A model generated the notes under the pieces. That model was not told where the DNA came from. It was given only the letters and a program-made list of their open reading frames with translations, and did no database searches. Below, piece after piece: positions 1 through 6,447 of a stretch of 11,218 nt of DNA. Every line of letters begins with the position of its first letter. Positions within the stretch are counted from its first letter, which is position 1. The stretch lies in assembly GCA_021793115.1 (NCBI GenBank), contig JAJYTJ010000122.1, forward strand, positions 1-11,218, in the 5' to 3' direction. The DNA comes from Actinomycetes bacterium. Lineage in GTDB: Bacteria > Actinomycetota > Actinomycetes > Actinomycetales > Cellulomonadaceae. The position numbers and the translations under genes are program-made.

Positions 1-68
1 CGCTGGTGGACGTCGGCGCCGGTCAGCTCATGCTGTGGATCTTCGGCGGCGGCAAGGCCAGCGGCTGA
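1..68 (+). CDS. secE: SecE, preprotein translocase subunit (3' end only)
   Basis: Only the last 21 codons and the TGA stop (66-68) are present; the gene begins before the window. The reading frame starting at base 3 gives a hydrophobic C-terminus ([20 protein letters not shown]). This fits the end of the last membrane helix and the short tail of a bacterial SecE, the small clamp subunit of the SecYEG channel. The call rests mostly on position: secE directly precedes nusG in nearly all bacteria, and nusG starts 44 bp downstream. No terminator is visible between them, so they are probably co-transcribed. So little sequence remains that homology alone could not prove the identity. Confidence 0.75.
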   Translation, partial: LVDVGAGQLMLWIFGGGKASG

Positions 69-112
69 CCGCGGTTCGTCGTCCACCCCAGACGTCAGGA
101 AGCAGGAGACAC

Positions 113-955
113 GTGTCGCAGGAGTCGCAGGAGCCCACACCGGGCGCCGAGGCCGAGCTCGAGGACGCCCTCGAGCCGATCGAGGCGGCCGAGGGCAGCA
201 CCGTGGACGCCGTCGACGAAGGCTTCGGCGCACCTGAGCCCGAGGCGGACGTCGATGACGAGACCGGGGCGCCGGCCGACGACGAGACCCCTGCGGCCGT
301 CGCGGACGAGCCCGAGGTGGCGGACGAGCCCGAGGTGGCGGACGAGCCCGACCCGGACGAGGACCCGGTGGCGGCGTTCAAGGCGCGGCTGCGCAGCGAG
401 CCGGGCGACTGGTACGTCGTCCACTCGTACGCGGGCTACGAGAACCGGGTGAAGACCAACCTGGAGAACCGTCGCCAGAGCCTCAACATGGAGGACTTCA
501 TCTACCAGGTGGAGGTCCCCATGGAGGAGGTCGTCGAGATCAAGAACGCGCAGCGCAAGGTCGTCAAGCGCGTCCGGATCCCGGGCTACGTCCTGGTCCG
601 CATGGAGCTGACCGACGAGTCGTGGGGTGCCGTGCGGCACACCCCCGGTGTCACCGGGTTCGTCGGGCACACCCACCAGCCGGTGCCGCTCACCGACGAC
701 GAGGTCTTCTCGATGCTCGCTCCGTCGCTGGCGCCCAAGGCCCCCGCGGCAGCGGCGAAGGCCACGCCGCGCGCGGTCGAGGTCGAGTTCACCGTCGGCG
801 AGTCGGTCACGGTCACGGACGGCGGTCCGTTCGACACGCTGCCGGCCACCATCTCGGAGATCAACCCGGAGAGCCAGAAGCTCAAGGTGCTGGTCTCGCT
901 CTTCGGCCGGGAGACCCCGGTCGAGCTGTCCTTCAGCCAGGTCTCCAAGATCTGA
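113..955 (+). CDS. nusG: NusG, transcription elongation/termination factor
   Basis: NusG binds RNA polymerase and modulates pausing, Rho termination and transcription-translation coupling in the cytoplasm. The 280-residue product has three parts. Residues 1-98 are an acidic, low-complexity extension rich in Glu, Asp, Ala and Pro. Residues about 99-210 are the NGN domain (starts [12 protein letters not shown], contains [14 protein letters not shown] and [10 protein letters not shown]). Residues about 228-280 are the KOW domain ([20 protein letters not shown]). The GTG at 113 is preferred because AGGAG sits at 104-108; the same frame is open further upstream to an ATG at 35, but that would overlap secE and has no ribosome site. 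E. coli NusG is about 181 residues, so the extra length is the N-terminal extension, which is common in actinobacteria. Part of the extension is coded by an 18-bp tandem repeat. Confidence 0.96.
   Translation: MSQESQEPTPGAEAELEDALEPIEAAEGSTVDAVDEGFGAPEPEADVDDETGAPADDETPAAVADEPEVADEPEVADEPDPDEDPVAAFKARLRSEPGDWYVVHSYAGYENRVKTNLENRRQSLNMEDFIYQVEVPMEEVVEIKNAQRKVVKRVRIPGYVLVRMELTDESWGAVRHTPGVTGFVGHTHQPVPLTDDEVFSMLAPSLAPKAPAAAAKATPRAVEVEFTVGESVTVTDGGPFDTLPATISEINPESQKLKVLVSLFGRETPVELSFSQVSKI
302..351 (+). repeat. 18-bp tandem repeat inside nusG
   Basis: The unit GCGGACGAGCCCGAGGTG occurs at 302-319 and 320-337, and its first 14 bases recur at 338-351, giving about 2.8 identical copies. Because 18 is a multiple of three, copy-number change would keep the frame; each copy adds one VADEPE-type hexapeptide to the acidic tail of NusG. 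The copies are identical at DNA level, including third codon positions, which suggests recent duplication. Confidence 0.9.
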
Positions 956-960
956 GCTGA

Positions 961-977
961 CCCCGGCGCCGCCGGGG
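961..977 (+). other. Hairpin in nusG-rplK spacer
   Basis: The 81-bp spacer between nusG and rplK holds a perfect 7-bp stem: CCCCGGC (961-967), loop GCC, GCCGGGG (971-977). No T-rich tract follows, so it is not a convincing intrinsic terminator. A second perfect palindrome, CGTGGGCCCACG, lies at 1006-1017 just before the rplK ribosome site. These may be leader structure or processing signals; their function is unknown. Confidence 0.4.
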
Positions 978-1036
978 ACTGGTGCAACCGGGTCATCGCC
1001 CATGGCGTGGGCCCACGAAACAGGAGGGAGGGCGTC

Positions 1037-1471
1037 ATGCCCCCCAAGAAGAAGAAGATCACCGGCCTCATCAAGCTCCAGATCAAGGCCGGCGCCGCGA
1101 CCCCCGCGCCGCCGATCGGCCCCGCGCTCGGCCAGCACGGCGTCAACATCATGGAGTTCTGCAAGGCCTACAACGCGGCGACCGAGGCCCAGCGCGGCAA
1201 CGTCATCCCGGTCGAGATCACGGTCTACGAGGACCGTTCGTTCACCTTCATCACCAAGACGCCGCCGGCCGCCGAGCTCATCAAGAAGGCCGCGGGCGTC
1301 GCCAAGGGCTCGGCCACGCCGCACACCGTCAAGGTGGCGACGCTGAGCAAGGCGCAGGTCACGGAGATCGCGAGCCAGAAGCTCGTCGACCTCAACGCGA
1401 ACGACATCGCCGCCGCCGAGAAGATCATCGCCGGGACCGCCCGGTCGATGGGGATCCGCGTCGAGGCCTGA
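1037..1471 (+). CDS. rplK: 50S ribosomal protein L11
   Basis: L11 is part of the GTPase-associated centre of the 50S subunit, binding the 1070 region of 23S rRNA and the base of the L10-L12 stalk. The 144-residue product is full length for the family. It begins [10 protein letters not shown], followed by the N-terminal domain motif [22 protein letters not shown] (residues about 25-46), and ends with the rRNA-binding C-terminal domain (about 75-144, including [21 protein letters not shown]). The ATG at 1037 is chosen because AGGAGGGAG lies at 1022-1030 and the protein then begins as expected. An in-frame ATG at 1007 would add ten residues untypical of L11 and lies upstream of the ribosome site. 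It is followed after 66 bp by rplA, the standard L11 operon. Confidence 0.98.
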   Translation: MPPKKKKITGLIKLQIKAGAATPAPPIGPALGQHGVNIMEFCKAYNAATEAQRGNVIPVEITVYEDRSFTFITKTPPAAELIKKAAGVAKGSATPHTVKVATLSKAQVTEIASQKLVDLNANDIAAAEKIIAGTARSMGIRVEA

Positions 1472-1481
1472 GCCGCCCGAC

Positions 1482-1521
1482 GCAGTGGCAGGGCCGGTGC
1501 GGCCCGGACGACCACGACTGC
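1482..1521 (+). promoter_or_regulatory. Candidate L1-binding mRNA site (autoregulation)
   Basis: In the 66-bp rplK-rplA spacer the transcript can form an outer stem, GTGG (1485-1488) with CCAC (1512-1515). An asymmetric internal loop follows, with CA on the 5' side and GGACGA on the 3' side. An inner 5-bp stem, GGGCC (1491-1495) with GGCCC (1501-1505), closes the loop GGTGC. Two short helices around a lopsided internal loop is the shape by which ribosomal L1 recognises both 23S rRNA and its own mRNA, and the site lies in the operon L1 is known to autoregulate. The stems are directly visible; L1 binding is inference. An alternative outer pairing is GCAGT (1482-1486) with ACTGC (1517-1521). Confidence 0.45.
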
Positions 1522-1537
1522 CGAGAAGGAGAGAGCA

Positions 1538-2254
1538 GTGACACAGCACAGCAAGAAGTACGAGGACGCGGCCAAGAAGCTCGAGGAGGGCAAGCTCTAC
1601 GCCCCGCTCGAGGCGGTCCGGCTCGCGAAGGAGACGTCGACGACGAGCTACGCGGCGACCGTCGAGGTCGCCTTCCGGCTCGGCGTCGACCCGCGCAAGG
1701 CCGACCAGATGGTCCGTGGCACGGTCAACCTGCCGAACGGCACGGGCAAGACGGCGCGGGTCATCGTCTTCGCGGTCGGTGAGCGCGCCGAGCAGGCCCT
1801 GGCGGCCGGCGCCGACGAGGTCGGTGGCGACGAGCTCATCGAGAAGGTCGCGGGTGGGTACACGGACTTCGACTCCGCGGTCGCCACGCCGGACCTCATG
1901 GGCAAGGTCGGCCGCCTCGGCAAGGTCCTCGGCCCGCGTGGTCTCATGCCGAACCCGAAGACCGGCACCGTGACGATGGACGTCGCCAAGGCGGTGTCCG
2001 AGATCAAGGGCGGCAAGATCGAGTTCCGCGTCGACCGGCACGCGAACCTGCACTTCATCATCGGCAAGACGTCGTTCACGGACGTGCAGCTGGTGGAGAA
2101 CTACGCGGCGGCGCTCGACGAGGTCCTCCGGCTCAAGCCGGCGTCGTCGAAGGGTCGCTACATCACCAAGGCGACGATGTCGACGACCAACGGCCCCGGC
2201 ATCCCGCTCGACCAGAACAAGACGCGTCACCTCACCGAGGACGACGCGGCCTGA
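1538..2254 (+). CDS. rplA: 50S ribosomal protein L1
   Basis: L1 forms the mobile L1 stalk of the 50S subunit that guides exit of deacylated tRNA, and in many bacteria it also represses translation of its own operon. The 238-residue product has the family length and the two-domain layout. The signature region reads [19 protein letters not shown] (residues about 125-143), and the terminal part carries the conserved [16 protein letters not shown]. It starts at GTG 1538 with AAGGAGAG at 1526-1533; the next residues, [12 protein letters not shown], fit actinobacterial L1. It sits 66 bp after rplK and is followed within 20 bp by a strong terminator, so it appears to close the rplK-rplA transcript. 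Confidence 0.98.
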   Translation: MTQHSKKYEDAAKKLEEGKLYAPLEAVRLAKETSTTSYAATVEVAFRLGVDPRKADQMVRGTVNLPNGTGKTARVIVFAVGERAEQALAAGADEVGGDELIEKVAGGYTDFDSAVATPDLMGKVGRLGKVLGPRGLMPNPKTGTVTMDVAKAVSEIKGGKIEFRVDRHANLHFIIGKTSFTDVQLVENYAAALDEVLRLKPASSKGRYITKATMSTTNGPGIPLDQNKTRHLTEDDAA

Positions 2255-2272
2255 CGGTCGCCCCACCCCTCG

Positions 2273-2315
2273 CGGAAGGCCCGGCCCCGATGGGGGGACC
2301 GGGCCTTCCGTCGTT
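2273..2315 (+). terminator. Intrinsic terminator after rplA
   Basis: GGAAGGCCCGG at 2274-2284 pairs perfectly over 11 bp with CCGGGCCTTCC at 2299-2309; C2273 and G2310 add one pair, and CCC/GGG pairing continues inside. The following bases, TCGTTCTCCC, are only moderately T-rich, as usual in GC-rich actinobacteria. The position 19 bp beyond the rplA stop fits the end of the L11 operon and separates it from the MFS gene. Confidence 0.85.
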
Positions 2316-2416
2316 CTCCCCGAATCGCCCCCGGGTCCCGTGGCGCTCTGGCAGGATGCGAGCGCGTCGCGCCGGAGCCGGCGTGGTGACATGACGCCAG
2401 GAAGCGCCAGGGGGAC
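2316..2416. other. Spacer ahead of MFS gene, no clear promoter
   Basis: About 100 bp lie between the rplA terminator and the transporter start. CAGGAT at 2352-2357 resembles an actinobacterial -10 box (TAGGAT-like), but no acceptable -35 hexamer lies 16-18 bp upstream, where the sequence is C/G-only. A purine-rich stretch, AGGGGGA (2409-2415), just before the ATG can serve as ribosome site. Confidence 0.3.
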
Positions 2417-3670
2417 ATGCGGATCGCGACGCTCGTGCCTGAGGACCCGGCGGGCCGGTCGCTCGTCGTCGTCGCGCTCGTCGACTCGGTCGGCACCGGG
2501 TTCTTCATCGCGGGCTCGGCGCTGTTCCTGACCCGTGGGCTCGGTCTCGACGCCCGAAGCGTCGGGATCGGCCTGGCCATCGCGAACGGCGTCGGGTTCC
2601 TCGCCACGGTGCCCCTGGGGATGCTCAGCGACCGGATCGGCGCCAGGCGCACGCTGGCGGTGATGTACGCGTGGCACGCGCTCTGGATGGCCGCGTTGCC
2701 GTTCGCGGGGTCGTTCGTGTCCTTCGTCGTGCGCTACTCGATGGTGACCATCGGCGACTGCGGGGCGCTGGCCGTGATGCAGTCCCTGGTGAGCTCGGCG
2801 GTGGGCGTCGAGCACCGGACCACGACGCTCGGCTACCTGCGCGCGTGGCGGAACGTCGGCTTCACCGTCGGCGCCGCGCTGACGGCGCCGCTGCTGGCGT
2901 TCGACACCCGGACCGCCTACGCGGCGATCATCCTGGCGAACGCGGTCCTCTATGCGGCGGCCGCGGTCGTGGTCGCCCGCCTGCGTCTCGTCGAGGCGGG
3001 CCGACGGCCGGCCGTGCGGGCGGCCCGGCCGTGGGTCCCCCGGGCGCTGCGGGACGTGCCGTACCTCGCGCTCACCGTGCTCACCGCGGCGTTGACGATC
3101 CACGTCTCGTTCCTCGCGGTCGGCCTGCCGCTCTGGGTGAGCACGCACACCGCGGCGCCGTCCTGGATCGTGTCGGTGCTCGTCATGACGAACACCGGCC
3201 TCGCGGTGGCATTCCAGGTGAGGGTCGCCAGGCGAGGGGAGTCGGTCGCCGCCGGTCGTCGTGCGCTGGCATCGGCGGGCATCGCCCAGGCGGCCTTCTG
3301 CCTGCTGGTGGCGACCACCGGCCGCGCCTCGTCGGGCATGGCGGCCGTCGTGCTCGTCGCCGCTGCCGTGGCCCTCACCGCGGGCGAGCTGTGGTCGGCG
3401 GCCGGGTCGTGGGCGTTGAGCTATCGGTTCGCGCCCGCCGACCGGGAGGGCGAGTACCTCGCCGCGTTCAGCCTCGGTGCCACCGTCCAGGACGTCCTCG
3501 GCCCGCTCGTGGTGACCCTGGTGATCCTTCCGCTCGGGGCCGTGGGATGGGCGAGCGCGGCCGTAGCCCTCGTCGCGCTCGCCTCGCTCGCCCGCCCGGC
3601 CGCGGCGTGGCTCGAGCGCACGCAGCCCGCCCGGACGGCCGGCGACGCCGGGGTGGTCGTCGGGACCTGA
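2417..3670 (+). CDS. Major facilitator superfamily (MFS) transporter
   Basis: This 417-residue integral membrane protein has the usual length of a 12-helix MFS carrier. Hydrophobic segments run through residues about 15-38, 47-67, 82-100, 103-125, 143-161, 166-188, 213-240, 250-268, 284-300, 306-326, 352-372 and 377-393. The loop between helices 2 and 3 carries the diagnostic motif A as GMLSDRIGARR (residues 68-78). The central loop (about 189-211) is basic, as expected for a cytoplasmic loop between the two six-helix halves. The substrate cannot be read; drug or metabolite efflux is the usual role of such single-gene carriers. The ATG at 2417 follows a G-rich ribosome site with short spacing. 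It has its own upstream terminator boundary and faces the minus-strand sigma cluster tail to tail, so it is probably an independent unit. Confidence 0.9.
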   Translation: MRIATLVPEDPAGRSLVVVALVDSVGTGFFIAGSALFLTRGLGLDARSVGIGLAIANGVGFLATVPLGMLSDRIGARRTLAVMYAWHALWMAALPFAGSFVSFVVRYSMVTIGDCGALAVMQSLVSSAVGVEHRTTTLGYLRAWRNVGFTVGAALTAPLLAFDTRTAYAAIILANAVLYAAAAVVVARLRLVEAGRRPAVRAARPWVPRALRDVPYLALTVLTAALTIHVSFLAVGLPLWVSTHTAAPSWIVSVLVMTNTGLAVAFQVRVARRGESVAAGRRALASAGIAQAAFCLLVATTGRASSGMAAVVLVAAAVALTAGELWSAAGSWALSYRFAPADREGEYLAAFSLGATVQDVLGPLVVTLVILPLGAVGWASAAVALVALASLARPAAAWLERTQPARTAGDAGVVVGT

Positions 3671-3688
3671 CCGCGGTCGGAGTCGCGA

Positions 3689-3717
3689 CCGGGTGCCCGC
3701 CCCCTGAGAGCACCCGG
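3689..3717 (+). terminator. Possible terminator hairpin after MFS gene
   Basis: CCGGGTGC (3689-3696) pairs perfectly with GCACCCGG (3710-3717) around a 13-nt loop, starting 18 bp after the MFS stop. No T tract follows on the plus strand, so factor-independent termination is uncertain. Position between converging genes favours a transcript-end role. Confidence 0.45.
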
Positions 3718-3751
3718 CCACCGGTCCTCGACCAAGGCACGACCCGGACAG

Positions 3752-3776
3752 CAGGAAAGAGGCGGCCTCAGCCGCC
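3752..3776 (-). terminator. Intrinsic terminator of the minus-strand cluster
   Basis: Read on the minus strand, GGCGGC, loop TGAG, GCCGCC (plus positions 3776 down to 3761) is followed at once by TCTTTCCTG, a T-rich tail. It lies 45 bp beyond the stop of the last minus-strand gene (3821) and so probably ends the S8-sigma-accessory transcript. The stem is only 6 bp but all G:C. Confidence 0.6.
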
Positions 3777-3820
3777 GTGATACACCGTCGCGGCGACGAG
3801 GGTCCCTGCTCGCGGTCCGG

Positions 3821-4330
3821 CTACCAGGTGAGCCACTGGGTGGCGCATGCCTCGTCGCCCCGGGAGCAGACGAGGTGGACGGGTCCGTGCGGCCGGACCT
3901 CGATCCGGAAGTACCCGACCTCGTCGGTGGTCACGTCGGCGATCTCGCCGTCGACGCCCTGCAGCCGCACGCGTCCGGGGCCGGCCGGGATCAGCTGGCC
4001 CTCGACCCGGTCGTCGGTCAGCTCCACCTCGACCCCGACGCCGGCGCCCTCGAACACGAGCGAGCGCGACGAGTCGCCGGAGCGGTCGCGCACGGCGACG
4101 AGCGCCGCGTCGTCAGAGGAGTCGTGGACGAGGTCGAGGAGCAGCATGTCGAGCCCGTCGCGCATCGCCTGCAGCTCACGCTGGATCCCGAAGGCCCGCA
4201 GGCCGGCCGCCTCGATGCGCTCGTCGAGGTCGGCTCCGGCCAGCGCCGGGACCAGGTGGAGCGCGAGCGCCTCGTCGTCGGCCCACAGGCGCTGACCCCG
4301 GTTCACGCCGTCATCCCCATGCCAGGACAT
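3821..4330 (-). CDS. Small accessory protein with Cna_B/carboxypeptidase-regulatory-like domain
   Basis: This 169-residue protein has no signal peptide, membrane segment or zinc-binding anti-sigma motif. Residues about 15-75 look helical and charged (DDEALALHLVPAL, RELQAMRDGLDMLLLDLV). Residues about 98-157 look like a beta-sandwich of the Cna_B/carboxypeptidase-regulatory type: V-E-G-x-L near 109-113, V-R-L near 121-123, then TTDEVGYFRIEV (134-145), matching the usual 'TDxxGxFxxxV' turn. The ATG at 4330 overlaps the last 20 bases of the sigma gene and follows a G-rich site, so translation is probably coupled. The frame is open further upstream, but only inside the sigma gene. It may be a partner or regulator of the sigma factor or proteases; this is inference from coupling. 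The domain call is by eye and unconfirmed. Confidence 0.8.
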   Translation of the reverse strand: MSWHGDDGVNRGQRLWADDEALALHLVPALAGADLDERIEAAGLRAFGIQRELQAMRDGLDMLLLDLVHDSSDDAALVAVRDRSGDSSRSLVFEGAGVGVEVELTDDRVEGQLIPAGPGRVRLQGVDGEIADVTTDEVGYFRIEVRPHGPVHLVCSRGDEACATQWLTW

Positions 4331-5051
4331 CGCGCCCCCCTGCGCCGAATGCCGTTCCCGTGTTCGCCGCGAAGTACCCACGCAGAGCGTCGGTGCGCCG
4401 CAGCCGGTCCAGCCCACGTTGCCGGGTCGGGCCGATCGAGCCCACCGGGATGCCCAGCCGCTCGGAGACCTCGTGATAGCTGGGTGGCGGATCCGCGCTC
4501 AGCAGGATCAGCAGCCGCCTTTGGTGCTCGGGCAGCTCGGCGAGGCCGGCCCGCAGCGCCCGGTGGCGCTCGATGCGGAGCAGCTCGTACGCCAGGCCGT
4601 CGTCGTCGTCGACGTCCGGCAGGTCGAAGTCGCCCGCGCTCGGGTCGACCGGGATGGTGCGGCGCCCGGCGGACGCCACACGCATGCACTCGCGGCGCGT
4701 GGTGGTCGAGATCCATCCCGGCAGCGCCTCCGGCTCACGGAGGGTCCCCAGGCGCTCGTAGAGGTTGAGCCACACGGTCTGCGCCACGTCCTCGGTCTGC
4801 TCGGGCGTGAGGCGGAACTGGCGGATGCGCGCCATGACGAGCGCGGCGTGCCGCCGCACGATCTCGGCCCACGCGGTCTCGTCGCCCCCCAGGGCGGCGG
4901 CGACGAGCTCGGTCACCGAGGTGTCCGGCGTGTGCGCCGAGGTCAGGCCGGCCCTGGGCGCAGGTCCCGGCCCGGTCTCGCGCGGCGGACGGGGCGTCAC
5001 GGCTCGTATGGTCGCGCGTTCCTGCCGCAAAGTCCTCATCGCTGCGCCCAT
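4311..5051 (-). CDS. Sigma-70 family (ECF-type) RNA polymerase sigma factor
   Basis: An alternative sigma factor directing RNA polymerase to a dedicated promoter set. The 246-residue product has the two-domain sigma2-sigma4 build. Region 2 spans about residues 46-124 (AWAEIVRRHAALVMARIRQF, then DVAQTVWLNLYERLGTLREP and LPGWISTTTRREC, the core-binding and -10-reading helices). A linker with an acidic run, DVDDDDG, follows at 146-152. Region 4 spans about 172-218 (LPEHQRRLLILL, then the helix-turn-helix YHEVSERLGIPVGSIGPTRQRGLDRLRR). There is no sigma3 or C-terminal extension domain. The ATG at 5051 lies 4 nt after the S8 peptidase stop, suggesting coupled translation; an ATG at 5039 or GTG at 5000 are alternatives, and none has a clear ribosome site. 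No classical zinc-finger anti-sigma gene is adjacent; the next gene encodes the small beta-sandwich protein. The exact ECF subgroup was not assigned. Confidence 0.92.
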   Translation of the reverse strand: MGAAMRTLRQERATIRAVTPRPPRETGPGPAPRAGLTSAHTPDTSVTELVAAALGGDETAWAEIVRRHAALVMARIRQFRLTPEQTEDVAQTVWLNLYERLGTLREPEALPGWISTTTRRECMRVASAGRRTIPVDPSAGDFDLPDVDDDDGLAYELLRIERHRALRAGLAELPEHQRRLLILLSADPPPSYHEVSERLGIPVGSIGPTRQRGLDRLRRTDALRGYFAANTGTAFGAGGRDVLAWG

Positions 5052-5055
5052 CGGC

Positions 5056-6399
5056 TCACATTCCGGGCAGGATCCGCAGGCCCCGACCGTAGTCGGGGAT
5101 CGCCGTGCCCGTCGCCCGGAGCAGGGCGTACGCGCGGCGGGCGCCGACGCCGTGCTCGTGCATGAGGGCGGCGACCTTGCCGGCGACCTGGGGTGCGGCG
5201 AACGACGTGCCGCTCCAGAGGGCGAAGGAGTCCGCGGGGAAGTCGTCGGGGTCGGCGGTGAACTCGTACGACTCCGTGCCCTGGACGAACGGCGCGCAGA
5301 TGCCCTCGGCGACCGTCGAGCAGTCCACCCAGAAGCCGTGGCTCGACCAGGGGGCGGCGTGGTGGTCGGCGGTCAGGCCGGCGACGGAGACGACCTGCCG
5401 GAACGCCGCCGGCCACATCGGGCGGGTGTCCCCGCCGTTGCCGGCCGCGGCGACGACGAGCACCTCGCGACCCTGCTCGCGCTCGATCTCCTCGATCCGC
5501 TCCAGCGCGGCCTCCACGGCGAGCGACGGCTGGTCGTACAGCGTCACCGATCCGAGCGAGAGGTTGACGACGTCCGCTCCGTCCTCGACCGCCTGCACGA
5601 TGGCCGTCGCGACGTCGATCTCGGTGCCGACGCCGCCGCCGAGCAGCGCGCGGTAGACGCGGATGGTGGCCATCGGCGCGACCCGTGCGACGACGCCGGC
5701 GACGAACGTGCCGTGGCCGGCGCACAGGTCGAGGAAGCCGTCGCGCGGCGCGAAGTCGAGCGGGTCGACGTTCGCGCGTGGTCCGTGCTCGTGGCGCGGC
5801 ACATCGACGAGCCAGCCGTCCGCGCGCGCCTGGGCGGTGATGCCAGTGTCGACGATGGCGACGTGCGGCGCGTTCGGGACGGGCGTCGGCACGAAAGGCT
5901 CCAGCGCCGAGGCCAGGGCCGGGCCGCCGAGGTTCTTGATGAGCGGTCCGCACGGGAGAACCTGGTTCTGTGAAGCCGCGAAGCCACGCAGCCGCAGCTC
6001 GGCCACCGTGTCGTCGAGCTCATCGGCGGTGACGTCGTCGTTCGCCTTGAGCAGCACGATCCGGTCCTCGATGCCGGGGGCATGAAGCGTCTGAGGCTCG
6101 AGGCCTCGAATCTCGAGATAGGACCGTGCGCCCTCGTCTTCCCACGTCCGCCGCGTCACGATGAGCTCGCGCTCGACGACGAGGGTCTCGATGGCTCCAT
6201 GGCCGGTGACGGTTCCGATCCACCGGTCGGTCCGCTCGTGGTACCGGTTCCGGACGGAGCGGGCGACCTGTCGGCGCAGCCCCGGCTCGTGGGGCGTGCG
6301 GAGCAGTTCGGCGACCTGCTGACGGACCTTGGCGTGCGAACGGGACCGTTCGTTGCCGGGGAGCGGAGAGGCGGGACCGGTACCGTCGGTGGTGCTCAT
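5056..6399 (-). CDS. Cytoplasmic S8 (subtilisin-like) serine peptidase
   Basis: A subtilase predicted to cleave proteins inside the cell. The catalytic residues are all present: Asp184 (HVAIVDTGI), His229 (AGHGTFVAGVV), oxyanion Asn321 (AAAGNGG) and Ser399 (SGTSFAAPQVAGKVAAL). The 447-residue protein has no signal peptide or membrane helix, unlike most subtilases. Residues 1-175 precede the catalytic domain. Within them about 111-150 (IVLLKAND, helix TADELDDTVAELRLRG, then FAASQNQVLP) has a strand-helix-strand pattern that might be an I9-like inhibitory propeptide; this is inference. The ATG at 6399 is chosen because AAGGAG lies 9 nt upstream; the frame is open 40 codons further but without a ribosome site, and that would run into the divergent CHAT gene. 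It is first in a three-gene minus-strand unit and divergent from the TPR-CHAT gene across 48 bp. Confidence 0.93.
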   Translation of the reverse strand: MSTTDGTGPASPLPGNERSRSHAKVRQQVAELLRTPHEPGLRRQVARSVRNRYHERTDRWIGTVTGHGAIETLVVERELIVTRRTWEDEGARSYLEIRGLEPQTLHAPGIEDRIVLLKANDDVTADELDDTVAELRLRGFAASQNQVLPCGPLIKNLGGPALASALEPFVPTPVPNAPHVAIVDTGITAQARADGWLVDVPRHEHGPRANVDPLDFAPRDGFLDLCAGHGTFVAGVVARVAPMATIRVYRALLGGGVGTEIDVATAIVQAVEDGADVVNLSLGSVTLYDQPSLAVEAALERIEEIEREQGREVLVVAAAGNGGDTRPMWPAAFRQVVSVAGLTADHHAAPWSSHGFWVDCSTVAEGICAPFVQGTESYEFTADPDDFPADSFALWSGTSFAAPQVAGKVAALMHEHGVGARRAYALLRATGTAIPDYGRGLRILPGM

Positions 6400-6447
6400 G
6401 CGAGGGGACTCCTTCGATTTCGCGGAGGACGGACTGGGGGGCGTTGC
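6400..6447. promoter_or_regulatory. 48-bp divergent intergenic region of the two protease genes
   Basis: Only 48 bp separate the S8 and CHAT start codons, and it already contains both ribosome sites: AAGGAG on the minus strand at 6409-6414 and a G-run on the plus strand near 6436-6441. Both promoters must therefore lie within or overlap the opposite gene, so the genes are probably co-controlled. No confident sigma-A hexamer pair was seen. On the minus strand TGGTCA-N17-TATCAC, inside the CHAT gene, is a weak candidate for the S8-sigma transcript. Confidence 0.6.

Larger units (their letters stand above)
3671..3820. other. Convergent spacer between MFS gene and sigma cluster
   Basis: This 150-bp stretch separates two converging genes. 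It holds two hairpins (listed separately), one next to the MFS stop and one oriented for the minus-strand cluster. No small gene with a ribosome site was found on either strand. Confidence 0.6.

Noticed and set aside
35..112. Upstream ATG start for nusG
   Set aside because: It would overlap the secE end and add a basic 26-residue segment; the GTG at 113 has AGGAG at 104-108.
95..3721. Very long minus-strand open frame (1208 codons) across nusG-rplK-rplA-MFS
   Set aside because: It lies antisense to four well-supported genes, is Arg/Gly/Asp-rich low-complexity translation, and has no ribosome site. Such frames arise from high GC at third codon positions.
6082..6447. N-terminal extension of the CHAT protein by 122 codons
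   Set aside because: The extension mirrors the S8 gene, has Gly/Arg-rich sequence without domain character, and lacks a ribosome site, whereas the ATG at 6448 has a G-rich one.
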